64,000 bases of DNA from Alligator mississippiensis (GCF_030867095.1 NC_081829.1:46993036-47057035); one strand, 5' to 3'; positions 45,545-57,595 are shown, numbered from the stretch's first letter. Notes: a model not told the origin generated them from the letters alone. Numbers and translations: made by a program.

Positions 45545-46209
45545 TCATAGAATCATAGAAGTAGGGTCAGAAGGGACCTTGTAGATCTTCAGGTCCAACC
45601 CCCTGCCTGGGCAGAAAGAAAACTGGGCTCAAATGACCCCAGCCAGGTAGGCATCAAGCCTCTTCTTAAAGACCCCCAGGGTAGGAGCCAGCACAACTTC
45701 CCTTGGAAGTTGGTTCTAGATCCTAGCCTCCCTAACTGTGAAGTAGTTCTTATGGATGTCTAATCTAAACCTACTCTCCAACAACTTGTGGCCATTAATC
45801 CTCGTTATCCCGGGGGGTGCTAGGGGAAACAAGGTCTCCCCCAAACCCTTCTGGTCCCCCCTAGTGAGTTTATAGACGGTCACCAGGTCCCCCCTCAGCC
45901 TTCTCTTGTGAAGGCTGAACAGGTTCAGGTCCTGTAACCTCTCATTGTAGGGTCTGCCCTGCTGTCCCCGGATCATGCGGGTGGCCCTCCTCTGGAGCCT
46001 CTCAATGCTGTCCACATCCCTCTTGAAGTGGGGTGCCCAGAACTGGACACAGTACTCCAGCTGTGGCCTGACCAGTGTTGCGTAGAGGGGGAGGATCACC
46101 TCCTTGGCCTTACTTGAGATGCACCTGTGGATGCACGATAAGGTCCGGTTAGCCCTGCCAATCGTGACCTCGCATTGTCAGCCCATGTTCATCTTGGAGT
46201 CAATAATGA
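45545..46209 (-). mobile_element. CR1 LINE, copy 4, 5'-truncated
   Basis: The minus strand encodes the RT C-terminal domain without a stop for 127 codons: VILPLYATLVRPQLEYC (first part runs in from 46110), FWAPHFKRDVDSIERLQRRA, TRMIRGQQGRPYNERLQDL, NLFSLHKRRLRGDLVTVYKL, INGHKLLESRFRLDIHKNYF and TVREARI, then a stop at 45716. The 3' UTR ends in two TTCTATGA octamers (45545-45560). The 5' break lies near 46209, in the KMNM block. It resembles copy 2 more than copies 1 and 3 in its 3' UTR (AGATCTACAAGGTCCCTTC type). Confidence 0.9.
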
Positions 46210-46249
46210 TGAAGTGATCCCATCACCCTTTATTTCACAATTTCTAAAA

Positions 46250-46967
46250 TAGCCATATTTAATGAAATCTAAGGCAAGTTCCCCCCCCCCATTCAAAATG
46301 GAGGAAGAAGCCCCTCATCTTAGATTTGAGTACGGGGGGGGGCAACTGTGTCTGTGGCTCCACCTCCAACCCTGAGCCTGCAGTTGGAATTAAAGCCAGT
46401 CACTGGAGGGGTGAAGCATGGTGTTGGGGCAGGCTGCAGGGGAGCGGCAGCACAGGGGGCAGGCAGATGGGGGAGTAAGTGAGGGGAGAAACAAGTGCCT
46501 GGAACAAGAGGGGAGGATACAAGAACTGCTGGGGGGGGGGGGCGCAGATAGAAGGATGGCAAATGGTAAGGGGGCCAATCAGAAGGATATTTGCCAGGAG
46601 GGACATGTGGGAGCAGTGTAACCTAAAGGGCCACAGAGGGTGCAGACACTGTGGGGTTAGACATGGGACATGCAGGCACTGTGGGCCAGGAGAACAAGCA
46701 GCTAGGGGAGGACATGGACAACAAGGGGCAATGGTCAGGTTATTTGACTCCCCTATCACCTGCCCCACCACCACCACCATCTGCCCCCCTGCTGCTATTT
46801 GCCTCACTGCAAAGGTGGTAGGTAAAGAATTTAAGATGGCCCTCCAAAACATAGGTTCTAGAAATGAAAAATTATAACAAATTTATAAATTTTCTATGTC
46901 TAAAATATAATTATTGGAGGCCCTTTTAAATTCAGAGTCAACTTGGATTTGATTAAACATGGTATTA
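46250..46967 (-). mobile_element. Family J element, copy 2
   Basis: Inverse of the copy at 8440-9267. The right end, inverted, reads TACCATGTTTAATCAAATCC. Shared blocks are AATTTATAAATT, CTAAGATGAGG and CCTCCATTTTGAATGGGG. The C-rich middle gives long meaningless frames. Confidence 0.7.
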
Positions 46968-46984
46968 GCAAAGCAAAATGTATT

Positions 46985-47937
46985 TAGAGGTGCACTGATA
47001 CATTGGTCCCATATCATATTGGCACTGAAAAAAGGAAAATTGACATTAATCGATAATCAATTTTTTGGTGGATGTAGCTGATAATGTCACAGATAAATGC
47101 CACATGCATGCATGCAGCCATAGCATAGCACACAAACACAAGGAGCACAGCCTGGAAGCCTGGAGAGCAGCATCTGGCTGGTAAGTCTGTTGTGAGGGAA
47201 GGGGCAGACCAAGGCCCCTGCAGTGAAGGAGGGAGTGGGGCAAGGCATGGAGCAGAGCTGCAAGGGGGGGCAGCTCCCAATGCTGCATGCACCCCTGGGG
47301 GAGGCATGTAGCATGTGTGCCCCCGGATCTGCATGTGAGGTGAGAGCGGACTGCTGCTGTGGGTTGGGGCCTGGGGCAGTGCCAGGCTATTCCTGGTGGG
47401 GAAATTAAGCCAGGACTGCACTTGGGGTGGGCAGCGGTGGCTCTGGGAGGGAGGGGCTACTGCCACCCCACAATTTGCCATAGCCCCTGCTCTCAGCGCC
47501 GCTGCTGCTACCTGCCCTGAGCACAGTCTGACCCAGTCCCCTCACCATGAAGGGCCTGGTGCTGCCCTCAGCCCCAGCCTGCAGTGACAGCCTGCCCTTG
47601 CTCCGCATGCAGATCTTGGGGCGGCACATGCCCCCATGCCTTCCCCAGCATTGCACACAGTGGTGGGAGCTGCCCCCCTCCCTGCATCCCCTGGATGAGC
47701 TGTGGCTCCATCCCACACCCCACTTCATCCCGGCTGGGCAGTGCCTGCCTCTGCCCCAGCACAAGGTCTACTCTCTCCCTTACTGTGCAAGCCTCAATCT
47801 GCCCTTCCCACTCCCCTTTCCCTGCAACAGACTTAACAGGCCACATATCAGCAATTGGATCGGTATTGGCCAATATGGGTCATTAAAAATCAGCCATCAG
47901 TATTGGCCCAAAAAATCTCCACTCCTAATCACATTAG
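46985..47937. mobile_element. hAT-like element, family K
   Basis: Left end TAGAGGTGCACTGATACATTGG; right end, inverted, TAGGAGTGGAGATTTTTTGG. Both are followed inward by GGCC/GGTCC and ATATC/ATACTG phrases, a subterminal symmetry seen in hAT elements. The middle is GC-rich with an inverted pair (CAGCTCCCAATGCTG near 47271 and its partner near 47645). Flanking octamers match only 4 of 8. Confidence 0.55.
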
Positions 47938-47944
47938 ATAGTGA

Positions 47945-49042
47945 AAGTACAGGCTGGGTGAATGGACTGGCAGACAGAATACTGGCTGGATCATTAGGCT
48001 CAAAGGGTGGTAATTAGCAGCTCACTGTCTAGTTGGCAGCCAGTATCAAGTGGAGTGCCACAACAGACAGTCCTGGGGCTGGTTTTATTCCATATCTTCA
48101 TTAAAAATTAGAGAAGATGAGCTGGAGTGCACCCTCAGCAAGTTCACATATAACACCAAGCTGGGCAGAGTAGCAGATTTGCTACAGGGTGAGGGTTGGA
48201 GTCAGAGAAACCTAAAGAAATGGGAGGATTGAACCAAAAGAAATCTCATGTCATTCACTAAGGACAAGTACAAAGCCCTGCACTTAAGACAGAACAATCC
48301 CATGCATCAGTACAGGCTAGGGACTGACTGGCTAAGCAGCAGCTCTGCAGAAAATAACTCAGGGGTTACAGTGGACAATAAGCTGAATATGAGCCAACAA
48401 TGCACCCTTGTTGTATAGGCAGCTAACAGCATACTGGATTACATTAATAGAAGTTTTGCCAGCAGATTGAGGCAAATGATTATTTCCCTCTATTTGGCAC
48501 TAGTGAGGTCACATCTGAAGCACTGTATCCAGTTTTGAGCCCCCCACTGCAGAAAGGATGTGGACAAATTGGAGAAAGTTCATTGGAGGGCAGTGAAAAT
48601 GGTTACAGGGCTGTTCATATTACTTTTGAGGAAAGGCTGAGGGAACTAGGCATATTTCATTTGGGGAACATAAGACTGAGGAGGGGGGGGATTTAATAGC
48701 AGCCTAGCAGACTTCAAGTACTTGAAGAGTGGTTCCAAAGAGGATGGAGCTAGACTGTTCTCAGTGGTGGCAGATGACAGAACAAGGAGCAATGGTCTCA
48801 AGTTGCAGTAAGGGAAGTTTAGGTTGAATATTAGGAAAAACTCTCTCACTAGGAGGGTAGTAAAATATTGGAACCAGTTACCTAGAGAGGTTATGGAATC
48901 TCCATCCCTAAAGGTTTTTAAAGACCTGACTAGACAAAGACTTGGCTGGAATGATCTAGATGGGGATGGTCCTCCTTTGAGCAGGGGATTGGACTAGATG
49001 ACCTCCTGAGGTCCCTCCCAACCCTAATTTTCTATGATTCTA
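47945..49042 (+). mobile_element. CR1 LINE, copy 5, older subfamily
   Basis: A more diverged CR1 than the others. Fragments include a degraded FTYNTKLGRVADLL (catalytic box lost), KWEDTKRNLMSFTKDKYKAL with a stop, NNSGVTVDNKLNMSQQC, RQMIISLYLALVRSHLKHC and APHCRKDVDKLEKVHWRAV. The 3' UTR contains GGAATGATCTAGATGGGGAT and GACTAGATGACCTCCTGAGG and ends TTCTATGATTCTAT. Many stops and frameshifts indicate long decay. Confidence 0.85.
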
Positions 49043-49428
49043 TATATAATATACATTAAAGTTCAAAAAGAAAAACATAAAATGGGCAAGAATTCAGTGC
49101 AAGTGAAATGTACTTTGCCATGCTCAATTCAGGAAATCAGTCCAACTATACCCTTCAGCTTTTAGCCAACTAAAAAGCAAGCTATAGAGGCCAGTTATTC
49201 TGAGTCATGCTGCCATCAGGTGCTTCAACCCTGAAAGGTGGTACCCTCGAAGCAAAATTTTAAATGAACTGAATCCTCCCTCAGGAGCAAAGGGGACTAA
49301 TATCTGATAAAAAGCGAGTCTCCAGGGAACTTGAAGTTTGGGCAGAAAGCATAGGCAGAAGTGTATTGCTAGTTAAATTAAACTCCTGGAAAAAAGAGTT
49401 GAGTTTGGGTTTCTTCATTCATCATTAT
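49043..49428. other. Sequence without recognised genes
   Basis: Short AT-rich gap between CR1 copy 5 and the family A element. TSD-like ATCATTAT occupies 49421-49428. Confidence 0.5.
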
Positions 49429-51111
49429 AAGGGATCCTGGTTTTCTCTGTTAAAAAAAAAAAAAAATTAAAAAAAAAAAATCACAAATTCTCTGATAAAA
49501 CCACAAAATATCTGAATAAAAACCCCAAGATCTCTGTTTTTCCACAATTAAAATGAAACACCACTAATATATAATCAGTTAAACACAATGTTTTATTGAT
49601 ATATTTACAATTTTAAAGCAAGTGGGAAGCCTACCAGTGCCTCAATAACTATAATAAAATAAATTCTAAGTACCTATATATTTTGGCATTTGATTTTGGG
49701 TTTTATCATGGAAAAATATCAGAGCTCTCACTGCCTCCTTCGCTCACCAGGACATGGGTCCAGCTGAGGCTGTCTCCCACACTGCTTTGTGCTGCTGAGC
49801 AGCCATGATATGCCAGTGCCCTGCCCATGCCATTGCCCCTCACTCCCAAGCCACAGCCCCCCAGCCCTGCTGGTGCCCTTCACTCCCTACCCACAGCCCC
49901 CATCCCTACTGGTTCCCCTCACTCCCAACCTGTAGCTCCTACTGAAGTACCCGTCACTCCTAACCAACAGCCCCATGGCTGGGGTTCAGGATGGAGCTGC
50001 AGGCGGCTTATCCAGGGCACATCAGGGAAGGAAGCCAGCTCCTCACCATCAGGATCTGCAGCCCAATGCCCCTCCCCAGCAGCACCTGAGCCCTGGCTGC
50101 CACCAATGGGAGGTGATAGCTGCTGCAGCCAGAGTGGAGTGTGGAGCCTGGTTCCCCCTTCCCCATGAACAGCATGACTGAAGCAGAGCCCATAAGGAGG
50201 GGGTGGATGTAGGCTGGTGGCTGTGGGCTTGGGGCTCCCTGCCCTGCTTTCCTCCCCGCCCCCCCATCCCCAGGGGCCTCTGCACCTCGGCAGGCAGAAC
50301 CTGGTGCAGGAGTACAGAATGGGGAGGGGAGACTTAGTGCTGCTGCCAGGAGCCTCATGCTGCCATGGCAAGGCAATCCTTGCCCACTCAACAGTAGCAG
50401 GGAGCACAACACCATGCCATCACCCCAACTATTGCTGGGTGGGCAGAGGATACCTCACCATGGCAGCATAGGGCATTGAGCCTCCCCACCCCAATCTTCC
50501 CTGCCACACCAGGTCCTGCCTGCTGGGATGTGGAGGCCCCTGCAGGAAAGGCAGAGAGCCCTGAGCCCACAGCTGCCAGCCCACATTCCCTCCCACCTCA
50601 TACACAAATCTGGGGGCACATGCCCCCTGTGCCCTCCCCCGGGAGTGCACACAGGGCTGAGGAGCCAGCCCTCCTGCCACGCCCTGCATGAGCCACCTCA
50701 GATCCATCCTATTCCCCATCCAGGCCCTGTGCTCACACATTCTGGTCCCAGACCCTAAGCCCCAGGCCCTATGCATCACCCCAGCAGGGCAACTCCCCCA
50801 GCCCCAGTTCCAGCCCTGCCCAATTCCCTTCCTCACTAGGCAGCCTCAATCCCCCACCCCTCTCCTCCCAGAAGTAATTCCACGGAGCTGCAGGAGCTGT
50901 TTTCCATGCTACCTGGGTGCCATGTGCATGTGTGTGTCCGCACATACATATGTAGCCCCCTGATTAATTGCCCTCCTCCCACTCCCCCCCCAACCCCTTG
51001 CAGGCCAGAATGCTGCCAGCCTGCAAGGGGAAGCTCTGTTTTCCCCATTAAAAAGAGAAAATCCATGTTTTTCTGTGTTTTTCCATGGTGAATGGAAGAC
51101 CTGGATCCCTG
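49429..51111 (+). mobile_element. Family A element, copy 2
   Basis: It starts AAGGGATCCTGGTTTTCTCT and, inverted from the right, CAGGGATCCAGGTCTTCC. Flanking octamers ATCATTAT (49421-49428) and ATCATCAG (51112-51119) match at 6 of 8. It shares with copy 1 the AAAATGAAACACCACTA, TTTTATTGATATATTTACAA and AGCCTACCAGTGCCTC blocks, the 40-bp minisatellite and the right-end AATCCATGTTTTT. The C-rich middle (49980-50900) gives many overlapping frames; none is a gene. Confidence 0.8.
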
Positions 51112-51321
51112 ATCATCAGTATAAATCAGTACAGCACAGAGTGAGAACTCTCTTATGTACCATTAAAATTAACCCACTAAGTAAAAACATTGTAAAATTA
51201 TAGGCATGTCCTATTCCTGGCATGTTCCTATTATAGGCATATTGCTATTCCTTGTAGAACAAGAAAATAGCAACATATATAATTATCCCTGTTTTACAGA
51301 TGAGGAAATTTAAAACTTTAA

Positions 51322-51495
51322 GGCTGCTTACAGACATGAAACAAACAAACAAACCCAGCACTTTACTTTCAGCTCAGTGTGCACATGCTCAGAAGAGACA
51401 TCGTGTTAGTTTGACCTGGCTTGCACAATGTCTGTATAGATCCCATGCTTCAGTGGGACTTTTTTTGGTACTTCACTGCATTACTGGGGACTACA
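51322..51495 (+). mobile_element. Single arm of the second foldback family
   Basis: GCTGCTTACAGACATGAAAC, TTACTTTCAGCTC, ACAATGTCTGTATAGAT and ATGCTTCAGTGGGACTTTTT match, in order, the inverted right arm of 22695-23001. The opposite arm is absent. Confidence 0.65.
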
Positions 51496-51639
51496 TAAAA
51501 TAAAAAATGAGAAATGAGAATACAACATTGGAGAAAAGAATGCTAGGGACTATTGGGAGACAAAAGAGACTAACATTCCTGTTACTTTATCTGCTGCAAG
51601 TTTTTCCCTTAGAGTCCAGGCAGCTGAATAGAAGGTAGC

Positions 51640-52790
51640 TATGCAGGACTAGGCACCAGGGAAGCCTGTTACCCAGGCAGAGGGCTGGTCATTAAGGAAA
51701 AGGAGAGCCTGTGACTTGTGGCAGGCAGACACTGAATGAGGTGAGCTGGCTGCAGAGGCAAACAATTAGATGCCATAAGCTAGGAGTGCCTAGGGAAGGT
51801 GCAGCTCTGCTACAGTAAGGCAGTAGAGCAGAGCAGAGCAACAAGGAAACAGCTGCAGCTGTGTTTCTCAGTTCCCATGGCAACTAATTTGTCAGTTCCC
51901 TTGGCAGATCCTGATGAATCAGCCCTGCAGGTGGTGGGGAGAACCACATGACCTGCATGGACAGGACATAGGAGGTATAAAAGCCTGGGGCTTGAGACCA
52001 GTGTTGGCTTAGAAATGGTATTTTAAAGGTTTGCTTTTTGGGAATTTACTTCTATGTATATGCATTAGAATGGTTCAGACTGTGCAGCACAGGTTAACTG
52101 ATTTCTAAAAAGCTTGGGTCTCACACAGATAGTTTCTCTAGCCTTGGAAGCAGACAGCCTGTCTAACACAAGGCCAACAAGAACACATTCTGAAAAACAG
52201 TGGGGGAACCAAGGGAGTATGTACCATACTGCCCATAACATAAGTGGCATCAGCTAACAAGGCCCCAGAGCAGGGTAGCCGGACTCCCAGTTTTGGGGGA
52301 ACAGACCAAATTAGGAGAACCCTCAGAAAGCTACATGAATGTGCAACCACAGAGAGACAACCAACCAGAGATAGCCACAGATGAAGATTCATCAGGAGGG
52401 AAGGAGAATACAAAAGCAGACAACAAGTCCCTCCTGCCTCTGTTATCCCTCCTCATTGTTCCACCTTGGATCTCTCCTCCTTATTCATTCATGTCCCCTG
52501 GGAAAGGTCCCTGAAGCCACCATAGACAGAAGGCATACCACCAGCCTGCCTCATCCACCCCACTGGAGAGGGAGAGTGGGCCTCAGCATCCCATCTCCAG
52601 ACTGGTGACATGCTAACATGCTGACACCTAAGAGAGTGCCTCAGAGTGAAGACTGCATCCTGGCCAGATGTACTTGGACCCTGATGATAGCCCTAGGATT
52701 TGGTAGATATATAGAATTGCTTGATTGTTTGTATTGCTTCACTTCTGTTATCACTGTGCATCGATAAATTTGCCTATTATTGAATGGAGA
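51640..52790 (+). mobile_element. LTR-like region with TATA box
   Basis: A TATA box (TATAAAAG, 51976-51983) in AGGAGGTATAAAAGCCTGGG lies in DNA without coding signs, and a TTCTGTTATCACTGTGCATC-GATAAA stretch near 52745-52768 could be a 3' processing region. The whole might be an LTR or an old retroelement leader; ends and TSD were not found. Confidence 0.25.
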
Positions 52791-52899
52791 GGCTGTGGCA
52801 AGGGCAGGAGGTCCCAGGGGTGCCAAAGAGGCATGTGACAGTTGTGGGAGCCCTGCCAGGGGTTGGGGCCTGACACACAAAGCCTGCTTTTTCTAGGAG

Positions 52900-53225
52900 G
52901 AAGAAAACAAGAGAGAGGAAGGGAGACTTGAGTGCACTGCCTGAGAAGGGAGGAATTGGGGCCAAGGGCCCTGTAGCCCAAGAGGGGTGAGAGCATAGCC
53001 TGAGAAGAGCAGGAACAAAAGGAACATAGCTCAGGAGTGGTGAGAAACAGGGTCTGGGACCCATAGCCTCAAGGTGTGTCAAGGATCAACAGGGCCAGGG
53101 AACCCACAGTCCAGGAAGGGCAGAGACTAGTTATGACCACAGAGGCCTGAGCCTCAAGAAGAGGCAGAGGCTGATATGGCCTAGGAGGCCCAGATTGAGT
53201 GGAAACTGGGCTGAATGTCAACGAT
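52900..53225. repeat. Purine-rich degenerate repeat
   Basis: Phrases such as GAGAAGGGAGG, CAAGAGGGGTGAGAG and CAGGAAGGGCAGAGAC recur without a strict period. Probably a decayed minisatellite. Confidence 0.45.
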
Positions 53226-53612
53226 GGGCGATTTGGTAAGACCTGTGAGACATGGGCATTAGGCCTGTGAGAAGCAGCAAGTCTTTCAATTAGATTTGGA
53301 TTTGGCTGATGTGGAGGGACAGTGATCTGATTCGGTGATTCAAGTCACTGTCCTGATTTGATTTGGCTTGATAGGATTCAAAGATTTGGCGATTCAGCCA
53401 CAGACTATAGTGGGGAAATCACTAAAATACCAATAACTTTGTCTTTTTTTTTTTTTTTTTTAGATTTGGATGAAAACATCAAGGATGGTAGTCCCTTCTG
53501 AGGGCATGAAACCTACCAAGTTTCAAGGAGATAGGTGCAAGGGTTCTATGAAAGTGCACCTCAAACTGTTGAAAGCAAAACTCGTATCACTTGTATGTGT
53601 TAATGGTTGTAG

Positions 53613-53990
53613 GTTGTAGTTGTATTGGTCTCAGGACATAGGCAGACAAGGTTCTTTGGGTCAATCTTATTAGACCAAATGAATAGTTGGAGAAACATAT
53701 CATAGCAAGCTTTCAGGTTGAAAAACACTTGATCAGGCTGAGGAAGCATCTGCAGTTGGTGTGTGTGCTCTTCCTGGATGGAACGAATAGCCAGAGGATG
53801 GCACGCAGTGCAGACAACAAAGCCAGTCAATGAACATGTAAATTGAGGCATCAGGGGGTGAGGAATAGGCTGGGAGTGGGGAGGGGGATATAGCAGGTAA
53901 AAGTGGAGAAAGAGAAACCTGGAGAGGCAGATATCAGGAGGGTTATAGCGTGCCATAAATCCAATGTCTATACTGAGTCCATGGGTGACT
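53613..53990 (-). pseudogene. Penelope-like element 3' part, copy 2
   Basis: The minus strand starts with HGLSIDIGFMARYNPPDI (near 53985-53930), the end of the GIY-YIG endonuclease domain of a PLE, matching GLNIDIGFMTHYNLPDI at 57210-57270. A non-coding tail follows, with a hammerhead-like block at 53705-53736 (CTGATCA, loop, CTGAAAGC) and the terminal CTTTGGGTCAATCTTATTAG region. The GIY-YIG core and all RT are missing. Confidence 0.75.
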
Positions 53991-54329
53991 GGTGCCTCAT
54001 GGCTCTGGGTGGGCACCAGCAACTGATCACCTACTGGATGGGGGGTGGTCCCCCATCATCTTCCCTGTTATCCATACTTTATGTGGGGCATCCTTGGAGT
54101 CCCCTTTAAGGTTTCTTGTGTCCCGCTCTTTACTCTTCTGCCATGTCTTAATGGAAATTATTATTGATGTTCTTGAAAGCGGGAGACTGCCTATTGTATT
54201 TCATATGTTGGGGTCTTTTGCCTCCACAGGCCTTGACCCTGGTCTTTCTCTAGCTAGGCCTCCCTGTCTAAACCCACTAAACAGGGTTAGACTCTAGCCT
54301 TCTTTCCTGCTCTAATCTAGAGCCCTGCC

Positions 54330-54425
54330 TCCCTGGCCTAGAGGTATAACCACTAGCCCCACAGCTAGGGTGGTGCAAGTTCAAGGCCAGGGGATGGACT
54401 TGCTTAGTTCCACAAAAAGAGCCAA
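54330..54425 (+). mobile_element. Possible tRNA-derived SINE head
   Basis: TGGCCTAGAGGTATAACC resembles an A box and AGTTCAAGGCC a B box about 45 bp downstream. CCCTGGCC and GGCCAGGG flank the unit like an acceptor stem, and CTAGC...GCTAG forms an inner stem. Not a functional tRNA. A short A-rich stretch follows. Confidence 0.35.
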
Positions 54426-55851
54426 AATAAAATTGCACCACAGGCCTTTTGAGATTGTAACTTCAGGCGCTGGGGTCAGTGCACTCCAAAAAATCCTGTG
54501 CCCCCACTGGCACAAGGGTCTATGTACCCCCAAAAGCTGTAACCTTGCTGGCACCAGGGTCCCCACTCTGTAGTGGGCCCTGAAATGAGGCCTCCTCCTT
54601 CCCCTAATAGCCTCACCCAAACCACTGGGCAGTCAATAACCAAAAGAAATATGGACAGTCCCATCCATGGACAATAACAGCCAGTAAAAAAAAAAAAGGG
54701 GGGGGGATCAAAGAAAGCCATGCCAACTTACATTTACTCCAGGCTCATGCTTTGGCTCATCACCATTGTCTTCTGGGGTGGCTATTGTCTCTCAGGGCTT
54801 CCATAGTCCCCTCTTCCAGCCTTTGGACTGCTCACCAGGCCTCTCATGGAGCTCTGGGATACACTGCTTCCCCTTTGGCTGCTGGTCCTTACTGCTACTC
54901 TCCCCAAGGTTTTTATAGTCCTGGCCTGCCCCTTCTGGTCAGCTGACTAGCTGGCCAGGCTCAATGTTTAACCCCATCCTTACCAGCATTCCATGCCCAG
55001 AAAGTTGTGGCCTTAAAGGGGCAGACCCATCTCTAATAACAGAGCTAGGGTTCCCTGTTAAACCCCTATTACCTATGATTGAGTCCATCAGTTTTTGTAT
55101 CTAAGGGGTTGATGAAGTGAAGTTCATAGGCTTATCTGTGAAAAGTGTTTTGTAAATTCAAACAAGCACTGAACCTCACTAACCTTATCACCAGAAGCAA
55201 ATTTCCTACAGCCCAAAACACACCAAATGGATCCAGACCATGACATGACAAGAAATGCAAAACCTGCCAACATATCTCCAGGACCCCCACAATTATTACA
55301 CCCCCACAACAGAAACATCACCATTCCTGGATCTTACAGGCTGTACCTTCAGAAACATTATACATCTCACCCAGTGCACCAAGTGCCCTGGCGGAAAAGA
55401 GACAGGCAAAGTACCCTCTTGGGTGTAAGAAGCAAAGGTGCAAGAGCAAGAACACAAAATAAGGGAGACTAGCTACCAAGAGACTAGATAGCAAGCCAGA
55501 GCTTTTCAGATGCTGCTGGTACAAGAGAATCACAGATCACGTCACACACAGCCTATGTTGTTTCTACGTCCCTCCCTCAGAGCATTGTGACTGGAAGGGA
55601 ACTCAGGAAAAGATAATAGTCACTGACCAGCTACAGATGTCAATATCAGAGCAGTCTTTCTCCCCCACTTCTCAGTTTCTGTGTCCTGCAAGCCTGCCTT
55701 CCAAATCTTTCCAAATTGATTCAGATGCTTCCAATTCAATTCAGACCTTTTAATGGGTCTCCAGATTCAATTTGGATTTAGATATTCTGCCACCAAATCA
55801 GGCCGAATCTCCTCAGAATCAGATCAGCTACCAAAACTTCACACAGCCCTA

Positions 55852-56992
55852 ATAGGCATGACTGTAGGGGAGGTCAGAGACAACAGAATTAGCCCCCCAA
55901 TGCAATTATTGCACTGGAGAGCCGACAGGCCAGGAGGGACCACCTAGTGCCTGGTGGGGCAGGGGGGAGGGGAAGGAAGTTTGAGATCTGTGGAGTCCAG
56001 GAGGGACTTACTGGTTACAAACACAAATGAGTGCTCACCTCAGCATTTCAGGACAGGCTCTATCCATCAATTTAACTACAAGGCATGGCAGAAAAAAGGG
56101 AAAGAGGAGACCCAGGGAGATGGGTGGATGCAGGAGTTGTGTGGCCCGCTGTGGCATCAAAGCCATCTCTGGGGCCCATTTCTGCTGCAAGAGGTATGAA
56201 GTAAATTGGGAGACTAGGCATATTATTTAAATTGAACTTGTACTAATGAGATCTTTATTAGTTTGACAATATAGTGCTATGTTCTTAAGGAGAAAGCTTT
56301 TAATTGATCACAATCTGGAAAAGCATACTTGAGTGATTTGATTAGCTCTCAGCTTTCCTAACTGTCCTTAGCATCCTTCCTCTTGTGCACTCTGCAGATC
56401 TCAGGGCATTTATAGTTGTTAACAAGTATGAAAATTGAATACAATTATATATGTTGTCTGTTCTGATGAAGCATGCGAGGTCTCTGTACTCTCATTGCAT
56501 GCTTCAAATCATGATCCTGTAGGGTTCCAAAAAACCATTAAACCAGTTTAAGGAGTTAGTTCTGTCTGTGTGCGCCTGCAATACTACACACACATGCAAG
56601 CTTCCCACTCAAGTTGTGCCTCATAACAAAACAAAACATCAAATATTTAAATCAGATTAGTTTTTAAAGAAAGAGTCATATCTATTACTGGGGAGAATTC
56701 AACTATAGAGAAATTTACCACCCACATACTTCATTATCTTATGCTTTGTGGTCAGATTATTTTAAAATCCCACTCCTATTTCCTATTGTAACACGCTTTT
56801 TAAATTGCACTGTAGATGCAAATATGATGCCTGTAAAAAGGGTGAGTCACTGCAATACTGCCACTTGAAATATGCGATTATTACTTCTCTTTTTTATGAT
56901 GTTCCCTGATCCACACAAAAATAATTATCTTATTTAATACCTATATTTATCCAAAATACCCCAACTTAATTAGAAATACATTGTTTTAATTT
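55852..56992. other. Sequence without recognised genes
   Basis: Mixed then AT-rich DNA between family B and PLE copy 3. No motif recognised. Confidence 0.5.
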
Positions 56993-57595
56993 AGTGAATA
57001 CATAGGAGAGATCAAACAACAACTGCGCACCAGAATGAATGCACACCGGAAATCTATCAAAGACAGAAATACCCAGTTACCGGTGGGGGCACATTTCTCA
57101 CAAGAAAAACACTCTCTCTCCAATCTCTCAGTCCTGATCCTCAAAGGAAACTTACACAACACTTCCCAGAGACAAGCCTATGAACTCCACTTCATCAACT
57201 TCCTGGATACTAAAAATCATGGACTAAATATAGACATTGGATTTATGACACATTATAACCTGCCTGACATTTGACTCCCCAGGTATCTCTCCACTTTCAT
57301 CTCCCTTCTCTCTCTCTCTACCCCCCCCTCCCCCACCAGCCTGTGTCTCACCCATTGACTCCTCAATCTACATTTTCACTGACTACCCATCTTGTATGCA
57401 TATGAGCCCAGCCTGGCTTCTTTACTTTTCATTCCATCCAGGAAGAGCACACACCAACTGCTGAAACTTCCTTAGCTTGATGAAGGGTTTTTGAACCCGA
57501 AAGCTTGCTTAATAACTAGTCTTCAACTATTTGGGTTGGTTTAATAAAAGATATCAAATTCACCCAAGGAACCTTGTCTGCCTAACTATAGGAAA
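56993..57595 (+). pseudogene. Penelope-like element 3' part with GIY-YIG endonuclease, copy 3
   Basis: Translation from 56993 gives EYIGEIKQQLRTRMNAHRKS, IKDRNTQLPVGAHFSQEKHS, LSNLSVLILKGN, RQAYELHFINFLDT and GLNIDIGFMTHYNLPDI with a stop at about 57273. This is the C-terminal GIY-YIG endonuclease domain of Penelope-like retroelements: the YIG-E motif, the RM-xHR helix with its conserved Arg, and the terminal GLN-D-GF block. The GIY strand and the RT are lost. A 200-bp C/T-rich spacer, a hammerhead-like motif and the TTTAATAAAAGATATC tail complete the terminal repeat. PLEs copy themselves by target-primed reverse transcription at nicked DNA; this copy is 5'-truncated and inactive. Confidence 0.8.
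57476..57508 (+). ncRNA. Hammerhead-ribozyme-like core of a PLE
   Basis: CTTGATGA is followed by a stem AGGGTT/AACCC with a short T-rich loop and then CGAAAGC-TTGC. The hammerhead consensus is CUGANGA, stem II, GAAA, stem III. The differences are one extra T in the first box and an extra A before stem II. Hammerhead motifs are known in terminal repeats of Penelope-like elements. This copy is probably inactive. Confidence 0.5.

Larger units (their letters stand above)
53260..55851. mobile_element. hAT-type element, family B, 2.6 kb, with nested PLE
   Basis: Termini TAGGCCTGTGAGAAGC and, inverted, TAGGGCTGTGTGAAGT. Flanking octamers ATGGGCAT (53252-53259) and ATAGGCAT (55852-55859) match at 7 of 8. 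Both subterminal regions are dense in ATTCGG/GATTCA-type phrases, as in the copies at 58029-59000 and 63158-63959. A reverse-oriented PLE remnant (53613-53990) and about 1.7 kb of unassigned DNA, including a SINE-like piece near 54330, fill the middle. No transposase is readable. Confidence 0.7.

Noticed and set aside
46400-46852. Minus-strand frame of 150 codons
   Set aside because: It lies in the C-rich middle of a family J element and overlaps long frames on the other strand, so it reflects base composition.
47547-48017. Plus-strand frame of 156 codons
   Set aside because: It crosses from family K into CR1 copy 5 and has no domain; composition artefact.
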